Assembly (NCBI RefSeq): GCF_016406325.1
Contig: NZ_CP066370.1
Span: 3,534,001 to 3,598,000 of the forward strand
DNA: 64,000 nucleotides
Direction: 5' to 3'
DNA from: Shewanella putrefaciens
Lineage (GTDB): Bacteria; Pseudomonadota; Gammaproteobacteria; Enterobacterales; Shewanellaceae
Made by a program: the position numbers and the translations under genes. The notes below the pieces were generated by a model. That model made no database searches. It had not been told where the DNA came from and saw only the letters and a list, made by a program, of their open reading frames with translations. This document shows, one piece after another, positions 37,218 through 46,649 of this stretch (positions within the stretch are counted from its first letter, which is position 1; every line of letters begins with the position of its first letter).

Positions 37218-38579
37218 TTAAGCTGGGGTTACTGGCGGAATACGCGTAAAACGCTGCCAGCGACCCGAGCGCCAACGCTGCACCATAATCAATCCACGCA
37301 CCCACTCATCTGCCGCAACGGCAAGCCAAGCAGCCAACACGCCATAACCTAAATGCAAGCCAAAGAACCAAGCCAATAACACGCCAATGCCCCACATACT
37401 AAAGAGACCAATCCGCACGGGAAATGCCACATCACCAGCGCCCTTTAAGGCCGAGATAATCACCAGATTAAACACTCGTCCGGTTTCAAGGGCGATGGAA
37501 CCTGCGAGCAATAACGCTGTTAGTTGGATAACTTCTTCGTTTTCACTCAACCAGCCGACAATAACGAATCGCTGCCAGTAGAAGAGCAATACTATGGTCA
37601 ATGAAGCAATAAAACCCACCAAACAGTAACGCTGCACCCGAGTGGTGATTTCATCGAACCATTGTTTACCCACATAATATCCAGTCTGGATTTGCGTCGC
37701 CTGCCCGAGTGCGACTGCAAAACAATAGATAAAACGGCTAATGTTCAAACCATAGGTATAAGCCGTCAGCGATAAAGTGCCCATCTGACTAATAAAGTAG
37801 ATAATCGTCATTTGCGCCATATTGTAAGACAGCATCTCACCCGCATTAAGCAGGCCAATGCGCATCACGCGCCAATAAGTGCTGCGCGGTAAGAGCTTAA
37901 GTCGTTGCAGCGGCAGCGGGATTTGCTTATGCCGGATCACCATCAGCATAATAAAGGCACCGATAATCTGGCTGGTCACAGTAGAAATCGCCACCCCTGT
38001 TACCCCGTATACAGGCAAACCAAAGGGAGAATACAGGGCAATATAATTGCCTAACACATTCATCAAGCCCGTGCTCGAGGTGACTAACATGGCCGAGCGG
38101 GTAAAGCCATAACTACGCAAAATAGCGGCGAAGGCAATGTTCATCACTAGCCCTATGCTCAAGCTGCCGCAAATGACTAAATAATCGTATCCAAAGCCTG
38201 CAACCTCATGCTCAAGGGCGAATAAACCGATAATGCTCTTAGCACCTAAAAACATTGAGGCGCCCATCACCACGGCTAAGCCGAGACTCAAAGCAATGCT
38301 TGCAACACCAATATCAATCGCCTGCTGCGGTTGTCCCGCACCATTGTGTTGACTAATCAAAATGCTCGCGCCCGTGCTCACCATCATGGACATCACCATC
38401 ATAAAAAACATCAACTGAGTGGTGAGCCCAACCGCAGCAACCGCATTATCGGAATAGTTGCTGAGCATAAAAATGTCACTTATTCCAAGCAAGGATTGCA
38501 GCAAGGTCTCGATAAAAATAGGCCAAGTCAGCGCCACGATACTCATGCGCTGCTGCAATGTTTTGGGTGCTTTTGCCAC
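37218..38579 (-). CDS. MATE family multidrug/Na+ antiporter
   Basis: A 12-helix membrane protein of about 453 residues. Typical MATE segments are 'LTWPIFIETLLQSLLGISDIFML' and 'STVTSQIIGAFIMLMVI', duplicated in two six-helix halves. It exports drugs or cations using Na+ or H+. I chose GTG at 38579, which has AGTAGG ahead and gives the usual length; an upstream ATG at 38678 adds 33 residues that do not look like MATE. The gene is convergent with the DUF4274-like gene. Confidence 0.85.
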   Translation of the reverse strand: MAKAPKTLQQRMSIVALTWPIFIETLLQSLLGISDIFMLSNYSDNAVAAVGLTTQLMFFMMVMSMMVSTGASILISQHNGAGQPQQAIDIGVASIALSLGLAVVMGASMFLGAKSIIGLFALEHEVAGFGYDYLVICGSLSIGLVMNIAFAAILRSYGFTRSAMLVTSSTGLMNVLGNYIALYSPFGLPVYGVTGVAISTVTSQIIGAFIMLMVIRHKQIPLPLQRLKLLPRSTYWRVMRIGLLNAGEMLSYNMAQMTIIYFISQMGTLSLTAYTYGLNISRFIYCFAVALGQATQIQTGYYVGKQWFDEITTRVQRYCLVGFIASLTIVLLFYWQRFVIVGWLSENEEVIQLTALLLAGSIALETGRVFNLVIISALKGAGDVAFPVRIGLFSMWGIGVLLAWFFGLHLGYGVLAAWLAVAADEWVRGLIMVQRWRSGRWQRFTRIPPVTPA

Positions 38580-38963
38580 AGAAATGCCTACTAAATGGAG
38601 AATGAAATCGTAAGAGAGTTTTTGTTCAGTTTTACCGCTTATGTCGCCAATCCCCAAAATAACCGAGAACGACCACATGCGTCACTAATCCATAAATAAC
38701 ACTTTAATGTTACTTTTTTGAAAATTAATTTCACAAAAAAAGCGTTATTCAGTTAAAACCAGACTGACAGCCGGATTTAGGCGGAAATTTAAGCGCATTA
38801 ACACTAACAGTCAATTGTAATGGTAATTTTATTACCATTTATTTTTTATAAGGCCTGACAAGGTCACTACCATTTGTATGATACGAGGGATAAACTCCCG
38901 CAAGCGACGCAATTTACCGCAGCGGTACGGCGCAGTAATACAATCGAATTTTAGGAGAACAAA
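38580..38963. other. 384-bp divergent intergenic region with orphan terminator-like hairpin
   Basis: It contains the hairpin AATGGTAA / TTACCATT at about 38818-38838 followed by TATTTTTTAT, although no plus-strand gene precedes it. It may end a small RNA or be part of a promoter leader. An AGGAGAAC ribosome site precedes the esterase. Confidence 0.4.
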
Positions 38964-39881
38964 ATGAGCCAACTCTATTTGGAAGAAGGAATTAAACAAT
39001 TAGTCGGCGAATTTATTGCAGCAGGTTGTCCATCGGTGCGGGCCCAAACAATAGCAGAACGTCGCCAAGGTTATATTGCCAGTACGGTACTGGCAGGTGA
39101 ACCTGAAGAGGTATTTGAGGTTCGCTCAGTTTCAATCGATGGCGCAGAACTCACCTTATTTAAGCCTTCGGCGGCAACCAATTTACCTGTAGTGATTTAC
39201 TACCATGGTGGCTGCTTTGTCAGCGGCGGTGTTGAAACCCATAATCAGCAACTGCGAAAACTCGCCAATGATGCAGGAGCATTGGTCATTGCCGTTCATT
39301 ATCGCCTCGCTCCTGAACACGTTTACCCCGCCGCCCACGACGATGCCTTCCATGCCGCCGAGGTTATCTATCAACATTGTTCACAATGGGGTGGCGATAA
39401 AAACAATATCACCCTAATGGGCGACAGCGCGGGCGGCCATTTAGCCTTAGTCACTTGCCTGCGTTTAAAAGCCAAAGAGCAATGGTTGCCACAAAAACAA
39501 GTACTTATTTATCCTATGCTCGATGCGACTGCCAAAAGCCAGAGTTATAGTGATAATGGCGAAAAATACATTATCACCCGCGATACCTTGCTCACGGGAT
39601 TTGATATGTACCTCGATTGGCACCCTAGAACCGACGTTGAAGCCAGTCCACTGCGCCGCGATGACTTAGCAGGCTTACCCGAAACCCATATCATCACCGC
39701 TGAGTTTGATCCGCTTGTCGATGAGGGGGAGCAGCTATTTAGACATCTATTAGAGGCTGGCGTAAATGCCCATTGCCGCCGTTATCTTGGGGTGATCCAC
39801 GGCTTCTTCCAACTCGCAGGAGTGAGCCGCTCCGCTCGGGATGCCATGGTGCAGATAGTCAATATTGTGAAAAAATCCTAA
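38964..39881 (+). CDS. HSL-family alpha/beta-hydrolase esterase
   Basis: A 305-residue hydrolase. 'YYHGGCFVSGG' is the HGG oxyanion motif and 'MGDSAGGHLA' holds the nucleophile Ser, both diagnostic of the hormone-sensitive lipase family. The acid (in 'EFDPLVDEGE') and the His (in 'VIHGFFQL') complete the triad. It likely hydrolyses acyl or acetyl esters. A perfect TAGGAG site precedes ATG. Confidence 0.93.
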   Translation: MSQLYLEEGIKQLVGEFIAAGCPSVRAQTIAERRQGYIASTVLAGEPEEVFEVRSVSIDGAELTLFKPSAATNLPVVIYYHGGCFVSGGVETHNQQLRKLANDAGALVIAVHYRLAPEHVYPAAHDDAFHAAEVIYQHCSQWGGDKNNITLMGDSAGGHLALVTCLRLKAKEQWLPQKQVLIYPMLDATAKSQSYSDNGEKYIITRDTLLTGFDMYLDWHPRTDVEASPLRRDDLAGLPETHIITAEFDPLVDEGEQLFRHLLEAGVNAHCRRYLGVIHGFFQLAGVSRSARDAMVQIVNIVKKS

Positions 39882-39923
39882 CGATCTCTTTAATGGCTTA
39901 GGTTTAATACGATTGGTATAAAT

Positions 39924-39957
39924 AAAAAAGGCTTCCTATTCAAATAGAAAGCCTTAT
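39924..39957. terminator. Bidirectional terminator, esterase / lgt
   Basis: A near-palindrome, AAGGCTTCCTATT with ATAGAAAGCCTT, has A and T runs at its borders between convergent genes. Confidence 0.75.
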
Positions 39958-39980
39958 TCTTATCCCAATGATATTAGGAC

Positions 39981-40766
39981 TTATGTCCGCGGCTTTCGAT
40001 ACGCCAATAGCAGCAAGACGATACCCACAGCTAAAAAAGGTAAGCTAAGCAGTTGTCCCGCACTGAGCAGTGTTTCTGTGTAAGCCGCTTGGCTCACTTT
40101 AATCGACTCTATGCCTATTCTTGCACTAAATACCAAAACCAAAAATAAGCCAAAGATTGCCCCATGCCTTTGTTTAATCTGCGTATATTGATACAAAGCA
40201 TACAAACCAATAAAGATAGCTAAATAAGCAAAAGCCTCATAGAGCTGCGCCGGATGCCTTGGCAACATGTCAACACGGTTAAAAATAATGGCCCAAGGCA
40301 GAGTCGTGGGTTCACCTAAAATTTCTGAGTTGGCAAAGTTCGCCATCCGCACAAAAAAGCCAAAAATGGCAGTCGCAATCGCCAGCCTATCCAATAAAAA
40401 GAGGAAGGGCAGCTTCACCTTACGTTGGTAATAATATAAGGCCAATATTGCCCCGAGTCCCCCACCATGGCTGGCAAGCCCACCTTCCCAAATCGCCAAA
40501 ATCTTCAATGGATGGGAGAAGTAGTATGCGGGATCGTAAAAAATACAATGGGCTAAGCGCGCGCCAACAACAATACCAACCACACAATAAATCAGCAGAT
40601 TATCAAGGGATTCGAGATCGAGATGTTCCTTGATATACATGCGCTTCATCACCTGAAAACCCGCAGTGATCGCCACAGCAAACAAGACACCATACCAATG
40701 TATTTTGACTCCCATAAACGAGATTAATACAGGATCTGGCCCCCACACTAAGTGTTCCAAATTCAA
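39981..40766 (-). CDS. lgt: Prolipoprotein diacylglyceryl transferase (Lgt)
   Basis: A 261-residue seven-helix enzyme that puts diacylglyceryl on the Cys of prolipoproteins. Family motifs: 'GARLAHCIFYDPAYY', 'GGLASHGGGLGAI' and 'VRMANFANSEILG'. It is not next to thyA, the usual neighbour of the main lgt, so it may be a second paralogue. Several lipoproteins are encoded in this window, but none adjacent. Confidence 0.95.
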   Translation of the reverse strand: MNLEHLVWGPDPVLISFMGVKIHWYGVLFAVAITAGFQVMKRMYIKEHLDLESLDNLLIYCVVGIVVGARLAHCIFYDPAYYFSHPLKILAIWEGGLASHGGGLGAILALYYYQRKVKLPFLFLLDRLAIATAIFGFFVRMANFANSEILGEPTTLPWAIIFNRVDMLPRHPAQLYEAFAYLAIFIGLYALYQYTQIKQRHGAIFGLFLVLVFSARIGIESIKVSQAAYTETLLSAGQLLSLPFLAVGIVLLLLAYRKPRT

Positions 40767-40922
40767 TTACTCCATCACACTTGCTACATCGAGGTAGGCT
40801 AAAAAAACTTGTTTTACGTGGTTAAACACTAATAGACAAGTCCTATTACGCCATTATTGGAATATCCAGCACAATAAGGTTGTTTTATGCCCAACAACCT
40901 AGGTCATGTTAACAATTAAACT

Positions 40923-41411
40923 TTAACAGTGCTCACTTCTACTAAGTCGCAGAATAATATCTCTATGCTGCGGATATTGCGCTAACAATGTTTCTTGGCT
41001 AAATAACTCGAAATCTTCGAAGGTAAACCCAGGGGACACCATACAACCCACCAGTGAAAATCCCGCTTGATTCATGGCTGAACCAAAAATACAGCCCTTG
41101 GGCACTAAAAACTGTGGGCGCTCACCCGCCGCTAAATCGAGCCCTAATTGCGCGGTCGTTAATTCGCCATCGGGAGAAATCATATAAATCGTCAATGATT
41201 GCCCCGCATGGAAATACCACATCTCGTCAGCCGTGAGGCGATGAAAATGCGACACTTCCCCCGTTCGCAGTAGAAAATAAATGCTGCTCCATAGTGCACG
41301 ATTGTCATCAAACGGCATATCAGAACGGTAGGATGAGCGGTAATATCCACCTTCAATGTGCTGCTCTAGTGCTAAATGTTCAATAAATTCATCTGCGGTC
41401 TGCATACTCAA
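40923..41411 (-). CDS. Cupin (DUF985 family) protein
   Basis: A 162-residue single cupin. 'EGGYYRSSYRSD', 'SHFHRLTADEMWYFHAG' (metal-ligand-like His/Glu cluster) and 'FLVPKGCIFGSAM' match the DUF985/Cupin_5 family. The fold may be an epimerase-like or binding protein, with no assigned reaction. It diverges from the TonB receptor gene. Confidence 0.85.
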   Translation of the reverse strand: MSMQTADEFIEHLALEQHIEGGYYRSSYRSDMPFDDNRALWSSIYFLLRTGEVSHFHRLTADEMWYFHAGQSLTIYMISPDGELTTAQLGLDLAAGERPQFLVPKGCIFGSAMNQAGFSLVGCMVSPGFTFEDFELFSQETLLAQYPQHRDIILRLSRSEHC

Positions 41412-41458
41412 TACCTCTGAAAAAAGATCCTAATCAAATTTTTATCATCTCGTTTATA

Positions 41459-41486
41459 CGTGTTTTAAAAAGATGTTAAAAACACG
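41459..41486. promoter_or_regulatory. Inverted repeat in the cupin / TonB-receptor promoter region
   Basis: CGTGTTTT and AAAACACG are perfect 8-bp arms with a 12-bp spacer, in the 146-bp divergent region. It may be an operator or a hairpin in one leader. Confidence 0.4.
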
Positions 41487-41496
41487 ATCCACATCA

Positions 41497-41515
41497 AATA
41501 ATAACCATTCTCATT
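41497..41515. promoter_or_regulatory. Fur box upstream of the TonB receptor
   Basis: AATAATAACCATTCTCATT matches a common Fur 19-mer form (AATGATAATCATTCTCATT) at 17 of 19 positions. It is about 43 bp before the GTG start, so iron repression is likely. Confidence 0.65.
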
Positions 41516-41557
41516 CGCATACTATGGCGCCACTTTCTATTTTACGGAGAAACGAGA

Positions 41558-43720
41558 GTGAAACCTACTTATCTGGCCACAATCTTAGCCATTTTACTCA
41601 GCCCACAACTGGTGGTCGCTGAAGAAGTTGATAGCGCTGAAACAGCAAATATTGAACGTATGAGTGTTATCGGAGTTAGGCAGCGGCTAGAACAAGCAGG
41701 AACATTAGCCAATACCATAATGAAAACCGAGGTGATTAACGCCACCACGATTGAAAACAAAAATGCCGTTAATTTATCAGAAGCGATTGATAACTCGCCG
41801 GGAGTAAAGGTTTCTAACGAATGCTCAATGTGTGGTGTTAAACGCATTATGCTGAACGGTATGAAAGGCGAGCAAACCACGATTTTAGTCGATGGCTTAC
41901 CTGTACATACCATGATCTCGGGCTACTATGCCGTAGATGCTATCCCTACCACAGGGATAGAACGTATTGAAGTTGCCCGTGGGGCGGGCGCGTCATTAAT
42001 TGCTCCCGAAGCGATTGGTGGCACGATCAATATTATCAGCTACGAACCCACAGAAAATGGTGCCGAACTCGATGTATCTGCGGGTGAAAATGGTTATCGG
42101 AAAATGGGCTTCCTAGGTAAGGGAGTGAGTGAAGATGGCCGTACCCGTGCGACTTTAGTTGCCCAATACGATGATAGAGATCAGTTTGACGCCGATCATA
42201 ACAAGGTCAACGAAGCGCCGCAGCAAGAAAACCGCAGCCTAACCGCCAGAGTGTCACAGGACGTCACAGACACAGACAATCTCGTGTTACGTATTGCCAA
42301 TATTCAATCAGAAATTTTTGGTGGGCCTATGTTAGGGAGCACCTTTGCCGATGGCACAGCCTCAAGCATTGGCAATGTATTATCCGGTTTTGACGATCAA
42401 TTTAGTGAACCACAACAACTGTTTGAAGATGGGGATGTTCGCAAACCATTTACAGGTAAAGCATGGGAAACCACTGAATGGATCAAAACAGAGCGCAATG
42501 AGGCTTCATTAGCTTGGCTTAAAGAATTCAGCGATGACTGGAATATGCATTTAGCCGCAAGCTATGCCGAACATAAGCAAGACTCATTCTATGAAGGTTT
42601 TGATTATACCGCCGAAGACAAAATGTGGTTCTTCGATGCGCGTTTTAATTACCTACTGACAGAAAACCAACTACTGACCTTTGGCGCAGATTTACGCACC
42701 GAAGAAATGCGCTCCCACTCCCGCGCAGGCAGCGCCAACCCCAATTATGCTTCTGACTCCTTTGATTATGATGTGAAAGGGGTTTATATACAGGATACAT
42801 GGCAAGCAACTGAAGCACTCGAAATTGCCATGGCACTGCGTTACGACACTATCACCGCCGATTTTACCGATCCTAACAAACCGGGTACTGAACTCGATGA
42901 ATCCATTCTGTCCCCACGACTGGATGTACGCCTACGTCACAATGATGAATGGACCTCTCGGGTCTCAGCAGGACGAGGCTATCGTGCCCCACTCTCCTTC
43001 TTTGAAACCGACCACGGCATATTAGACGGTTCACTGGGTTTTGACATTGATATCGACGAGTTAGAACGCTCAAACTCAGCCAGCTATGCATTAAGTTATG
43101 AAGGTGAAAAACTCACCTCTACCGCCTCTATCGCATGGACAGAGGTGGAGCATCTTGCCGCATTAACCACCAATGACCTTGGTATTCCATTACTCACTCA
43201 GCTCGATGAAAAAGCGACGGTGATAACCAGCGATATTGCATTAGGTTACCGATTGACCGATGACATGACATTAAGCCTAACGGCTGAGCATTTTGATTAC
43301 GATTCGGTATTCAAATCATCCTATGCAATTGCACCAATAGAGGAAAGGCTTACGCTCACCTTCGACTGGGATGTCAACGATTGGGAATTCTTCGCTAATG
43401 TTGTTTGGGTGGGCAGTCGTGATTTATCCAAATATGGTTATGAAGGTTACAACCGTTTAGATGCCAATGGTCAAGTCGATCCTGACTCTAAAAAGACCAC
43501 GGATGCACCGTCTTACCTCACAGTAGACTTACGTGTTAGCTATCAGTTAAATGAATATCTGTCCCTTTACAGTGGTGTCAGCAATTTATTTGATTACACC
43601 CAAGCGGGTGATGAAGAAACACCGCTTTTTTACGATGCTGAAGGTGCCTTTGACGTGGGATATATCTACGGACCGCTGCGTGGCAGAGAGATTTACGCCG
43701 GCATGAAGTTAGCCTTCTAA
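41558..43720 (+). CDS. TonB-dependent receptor with CxxC in the plug
   Basis: A 720-residue outer-membrane receptor. The signal peptide ends near 'LVVAEE'. In the plug, 'NECSMCGVKRIMLNGM' places a Cys pair (C89, C92) before 'TTILVDGLPVHT' and 'TGIERIEVARGAGASLIAPEAIGGTINII'. The barrel ends in 'YAGMKLAF'. It starts at GTG with ACGGAG ahead. Its TAA overlaps the ATG of a thioredoxin-like gene, so the two are coupled. The Fur box points to iron or a metal chelate as cargo. Confidence 0.9.
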   Translation: MKPTYLATILAILLSPQLVVAEEVDSAETANIERMSVIGVRQRLEQAGTLANTIMKTEVINATTIENKNAVNLSEAIDNSPGVKVSNECSMCGVKRIMLNGMKGEQTTILVDGLPVHTMISGYYAVDAIPTTGIERIEVARGAGASLIAPEAIGGTINIISYEPTENGAELDVSAGENGYRKMGFLGKGVSEDGRTRATLVAQYDDRDQFDADHNKVNEAPQQENRSLTARVSQDVTDTDNLVLRIANIQSEIFGGPMLGSTFADGTASSIGNVLSGFDDQFSEPQQLFEDGDVRKPFTGKAWETTEWIKTERNEASLAWLKEFSDDWNMHLAASYAEHKQDSFYEGFDYTAEDKMWFFDARFNYLLTENQLLTFGADLRTEEMRSHSRAGSANPNYASDSFDYDVKGVYIQDTWQATEALEIAMALRYDTITADFTDPNKPGTELDESILSPRLDVRLRHNDEWTSRVSAGRGYRAPLSFFETDHGILDGSLGFDIDIDELERSNSASYALSYEGEKLTSTASIAWTEVEHLAALTTNDLGIPLLTQLDEKATVITSDIALGYRLTDDMTLSLTAEHFDYDSVFKSSYAIAPIEERLTLTFDWDVNDWEFFANVVWVGSRDLSKYGYEGYNRLDANGQVDPDSKKTTDAPSYLTVDLRVSYQLNEYLSLYSGVSNLFDYTQAGDEETPLFYDAEGAFDVGYIYGPLRGREIYAGMKLAF

Positions 43721-44181
43721 TGTTACGTCAAATCATATTAGTGCTAGTTTGCTGCGCCGCGCCTCTACAGGCGGCGCAGCTTACCCGCGACTATCAGTTT
43801 CAATCTCTGCGTGACCAAAAACTCACTCACCTTTCCCATCTTGAGGGCCAGCCTACGGCAATCATGTTTTTTGAGCCTGAATGCCCTTGGTGTATCAAAC
43901 AATCCGTAGTACTCAAAAAACTACAGCAAGATTGTGGTCAGCCTATTCACCCTGTTGCACTGGGGGTGAATGGCGATCATTTAACGCTAAAGCGTGCACT
44001 ATTTCGGCTTAATTTTCCCTTTGAAGCCTACCGCGCACCGCCAGAGTTACTCAAAGAAATGGGCGGCATACCCGCAACCCCGATCCTACTGCTCTTAAAT
44101 GCAAAGGGAGAGTTAGTGAAGGGATATCGCGGTTTTACCAGTGAAGATGAGCTAAAAGCACAACTCTGTCCCGCTGTATAA
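43720..44181 (+). CDS. Thioredoxin-fold periplasmic protein coupled to the TonB receptor
   Basis: A 153-residue protein with a signal peptide ending near 'LQAA'. 'FEPECPWCIKQ' gives the redox motif C55-P-W-C58, and 'GGIPATPILLLLNAKGELVKGYRGF' has the cis-Pro region of thioredoxins. It starts in the stop codon of the receptor gene (TAATG), a sign of translational coupling. A role in the redox state of the receptor's Cys pair is inference. Confidence 0.85.
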   Translation: MLRQIILVLVCCAAPLQAAQLTRDYQFQSLRDQKLTHLSHLEGQPTAIMFFEPECPWCIKQSVVLKKLQQDCGQPIHPVALGVNGDHLTLKRALFRLNFPFEAYRAPPELLKEMGGIPATPILLLLNAKGELVKGYRGFTSEDELKAQLCPAV

Positions 44182-44186
44182 TATAA

Positions 44187-44230
44187 AGCCGTAAAAGCTA
44201 ACACCTGTAGGGGTATTTGCTTTTACGGCT
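44187..44230 (+). terminator. Hairpin after the thioredoxin-like gene
   Basis: AGCCGTAAAAGC and GCTTTTACGGCT form a 12-bp perfect stem 5 bp after the stop. There is no T run after it. Confidence 0.6.
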
Positions 44231-44256
44231 AAAACGCGATCAACTTGCTTTCTAAC

Positions 44257-44290
44257 GATGATATTAGGCCGTAGATGATATTAGGCCGTA
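44257..44290. repeat. Two tandem 17-bp direct repeats
   Basis: GATGATATTAGGCCGTA occurs twice, back to back, directly before the MITE-like element. The same TTAGG start recurs in the element terminus. Confidence 0.9.
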
Positions 44291-44560
44291 TTAGGGCGTG
44301 TTGACGTTTCGAGATTAAATTTTGTTCGTTCTGGCAAGCTCGTGATCGCGAAACGAGGAGTGACGTGTAGTTATTCTACTCAAATGACGAGTGACAAAGA
44401 GCAAGAGCTTGCCAGACTAACCCTTCGGGCAGCGTTTGGCTTGCGTTTCTGCTGCGTTATCGCCCGTTTATGTAGAATAACTACACCGCACGGGCTTTAC
44501 CTTGCATAAAAGCCAGCCAACTCGCTGCAAAAATAACCCTGAAACGTCAACACGCCCTAA
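44291..44560. mobile_element. 270-bp MITE-like palindromic element
   Basis: Perfect 20-bp terminal inverted repeats, TTAGGGCGTGTTGACGTTTC and its complement, bound a non-coding core. The core has further inverted pairs: CTGGCAAGCTC (44331) with GAGCTTGCCAG (44405), and GTGTAGTTATTCTAC (44365) with GTAGAATAACTACAC (44472). There is no transposase. It looks like a non-autonomous element; I recall similar sequences scattered in Shewanella. No clean target duplication is visible. Confidence 0.85.
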
Positions 44561-46649
44561 TTATGCGGCGATTTCCCCGTAAGGCCTTGAGCAAAATACC
44601 AATAGTCGTGCCATTGTGTAATATAGATGCCGCTACAGGACTGAGTAAACCAACGGCAGCAGCGCCTAGTATTCCTGTGTTCGCCCTCAGTGTTAACTGG
44701 TAGTTATCATGGATAAGTGCCATAGATAAATTCGCTAATTCCTTCGCATCGGCCACTCGGGTAATGTCATCCTGCAAGAGCGCAATATCTGCGGATAAAC
44801 GCGCAATATCAGCTCCTTTTTGCATAGCAATACCAACATGAGCCCCCGCTAACGCAGGCGCATCATTAATACCATCCCCCACAAAGGCAATATTGCACCC
44901 CGCTTGACTCAGTCGCTCAATGATCTCGGCTTTATCTTCTGGCAATAGCTCTGCATACACTTCATCGATACCAAGATCTTTGGCAAGCTCCAAAGCACGC
45001 TCCTGCTGATCGCCAGTAAGTAACAGTATTCGTTTTACCCCTAATTGCTTTAAGCGATGTATGGTTGCTGCGCTTTCATCACGAATGGCATCCCTAAGTG
45101 CTAAAACACCGATTAGTACACCACCAAATCCAATATAAAGTAAGGTTTTACCTTCACTGTATAATCTTTCAATTTCAGTAAGATAAGGTGTTACATCAAT
45201 ACACTCATCTTCTTCAATAAAATGCCGAGAGCCGACAACAATACGTTTCCCATCAATTTCACTCGCCACACCGTGGGAAACGATAAACTCCACTTCAGAG
45301 TGATCAAAATGTCGACCATCAATGCTTTGTGAAGCCTCCACTACCGCCATGGCCAACGGGTGAAAATAGTGCTCCTCTACTGAGGCTGCCAGCCAGATCA
45401 AATCATTCGCAGAATAGGTACTATCAAACGCCACTGAGTCGGTCACATCAAGATTACCTTTAGTAAGCGTACCCGTTTTATCAAAAATAAAAGTGTCTGC
45501 CTGAGCGAGTCGTTCTAACGCTGTAGCCCCTTTGATTAAAATCCCGTTTTTACCTGCACGATACATGGCCGATTTAAATGCCACTGGTGTAGCGAGCTTT
45601 AATGCGCAGGAATAATCGGCTTGTAAAACAGCGGCACTGCGCTGCCAGTTACCAGAAACTAAATAAGTGGCACCTGCTAATGTGAGTACTCGGGGCACCA
45701 ATTTATCGGCTAATGATGAAGCCTGAAGTTGGACGTCACTTTTGGCTGTGAGCGATTGTTCGACATAATCCGCAATACGCGCCGCCGCGGTTCCCACACC
45801 GACATGCTCTGCGTAGATCCTCAATCTGCCATCTTCCACAACCGTACCCGACAATACGGTATCACCCCGTTTTTTCCGGGTTGCCATACTTTCGCCTGTC
45901 ATTGAGGCTTCATTAACATAAGCCTCTCCCCCAAGCACAGTACCGTCTACAGGCAGCACAGCACCTGCACCCACGATCACGGTATCGCCGACAACCACTT
46001 CATTGGTTGCCACTTGGATTTCTACACCACTGCGTTCAACCCATACAAATTTATCCGAGGGCTGCAACAAGGTTTTCAGCATATCGTCAGATCGACGAGC
46101 GATAGAGTCTTCGAGGTATTCGCCTAACTCCAACATAAAGGCTGTGGTATTAGCAGCAATATAATCACCACTGCCAAGGGAGATAGTCACGGCCAAGGCT
46201 TCTAGCGCATGAGAAGTTAACCCTTTACTCACAACATCCTCAGCACCATGCCTTAGCACAGACAATGCCGACAATAGAGAGACGGGCAAGCGCATCGATA
46301 TAGGTAAAAAATTCACACTGATTAATGTCGCAAGATTCAGCAACAGTCTTTGGGGGGCGGGGTGGCTCTCTTTATTTTGGCCATCACCCGCAACCAAAAT
46401 GACAGGCTTAACCTGTAGCACTCGGCTGGCTAATTTCTCAATCGATATTTTAGACGCGTTATAGCTAACAATTAAGGAACGAGCTTTGGGATTAAACCTC
46501 GCAGAATACACCTCATCGAGATTCTCAATGGCCAATGCTAAGCCTTTGAGCTCTTGGCTATTCGTTGCTAAAGAATAACGCCATCGAACCCGATTAGTAC
46601 AATGGTGGACTAAAGCTAATGCTTTAAATACTGCGGCATTATTGTTCAT
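44547..46649 (-). CDS. Heavy-metal-type P-type ATPase with SCA motif and Cys-less HMA domain
   Basis: A 700-residue P-type ATPase. The N-terminal 80 residues resemble an HMA-type fold but lack CxxC. Then come a helical region with 'GDYIAANTTAFMLELGEYLED', the actuator TGES (251-254), the phosphorylation site DKTGTLT (390-396), the 'HP' of 'HYFHPLA' and 'GDGINDAPAL'. The membrane motif usually CPC reads SCA in 'DYSCALKLATP' (347-349). The last codons and the TGA lie in the MITE-like terminal repeat, giving the end IIRAC. The start at 46649 overlaps the preceding gene by 11 bp. Substrate unknown. Confidence 0.85.
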   Translation of the reverse strand: MNNNAAVFKALALVHHCTNRVRWRYSLATNSQELKGLALAIENLDEVYSARFNPKARSLIVSYNASKISIEKLASRVLQVKPVILVAGDGQNKESHPAPQRLLLNLATLISVNFLPISMRLPVSLLSALSVLRHGAEDVVSKGLTSHALEALAVTISLGSGDYIAANTTAFMLELGEYLEDSIARRSDDMLKTLLQPSDKFVWVERSGVEIQVATNEVVVGDTVIVGAGAVLPVDGTVLGGEAYVNEASMTGESMATRKKRGDTVLSGTVVEDGRLRIYAEHVGVGTAAARIADYVEQSLTAKSDVQLQASSLADKLVPRVLTLAGATYLVSGNWQRSAAVLQADYSCALKLATPVAFKSAMYRAGKNGILIKGATALERLAQADTFIFDKTGTLTKGNLDVTDSVAFDSTYSANDLIWLAASVEEHYFHPLAMAVVEASQSIDGRHFDHSEVEFIVSHGVASEIDGKRIVVGSRHFIEEDECIDVTPYLTEIERLYSEGKTLLYIGFGGVLIGVLALRDAIRDESAATIHRLKQLGVKRILLLTGDQQERALELAKDLGIDEVYAELLPEDKAEIIERLSQAGCNIAFVGDGINDAPALAGAHVGIAMQKGADIARLSADIALLQDDITRVADAKELANLSMALIHDNYQLTLRANTGILGAAAVGLLSPVAASILHNGTTIGILLKALRGNRRIIRAC

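Noticed and set aside
44291..44560. The palindromic element as a full insertion sequence
   Set aside because: The 270 bp hold no transposase frame, so only a non-autonomous MITE-like call is justified.
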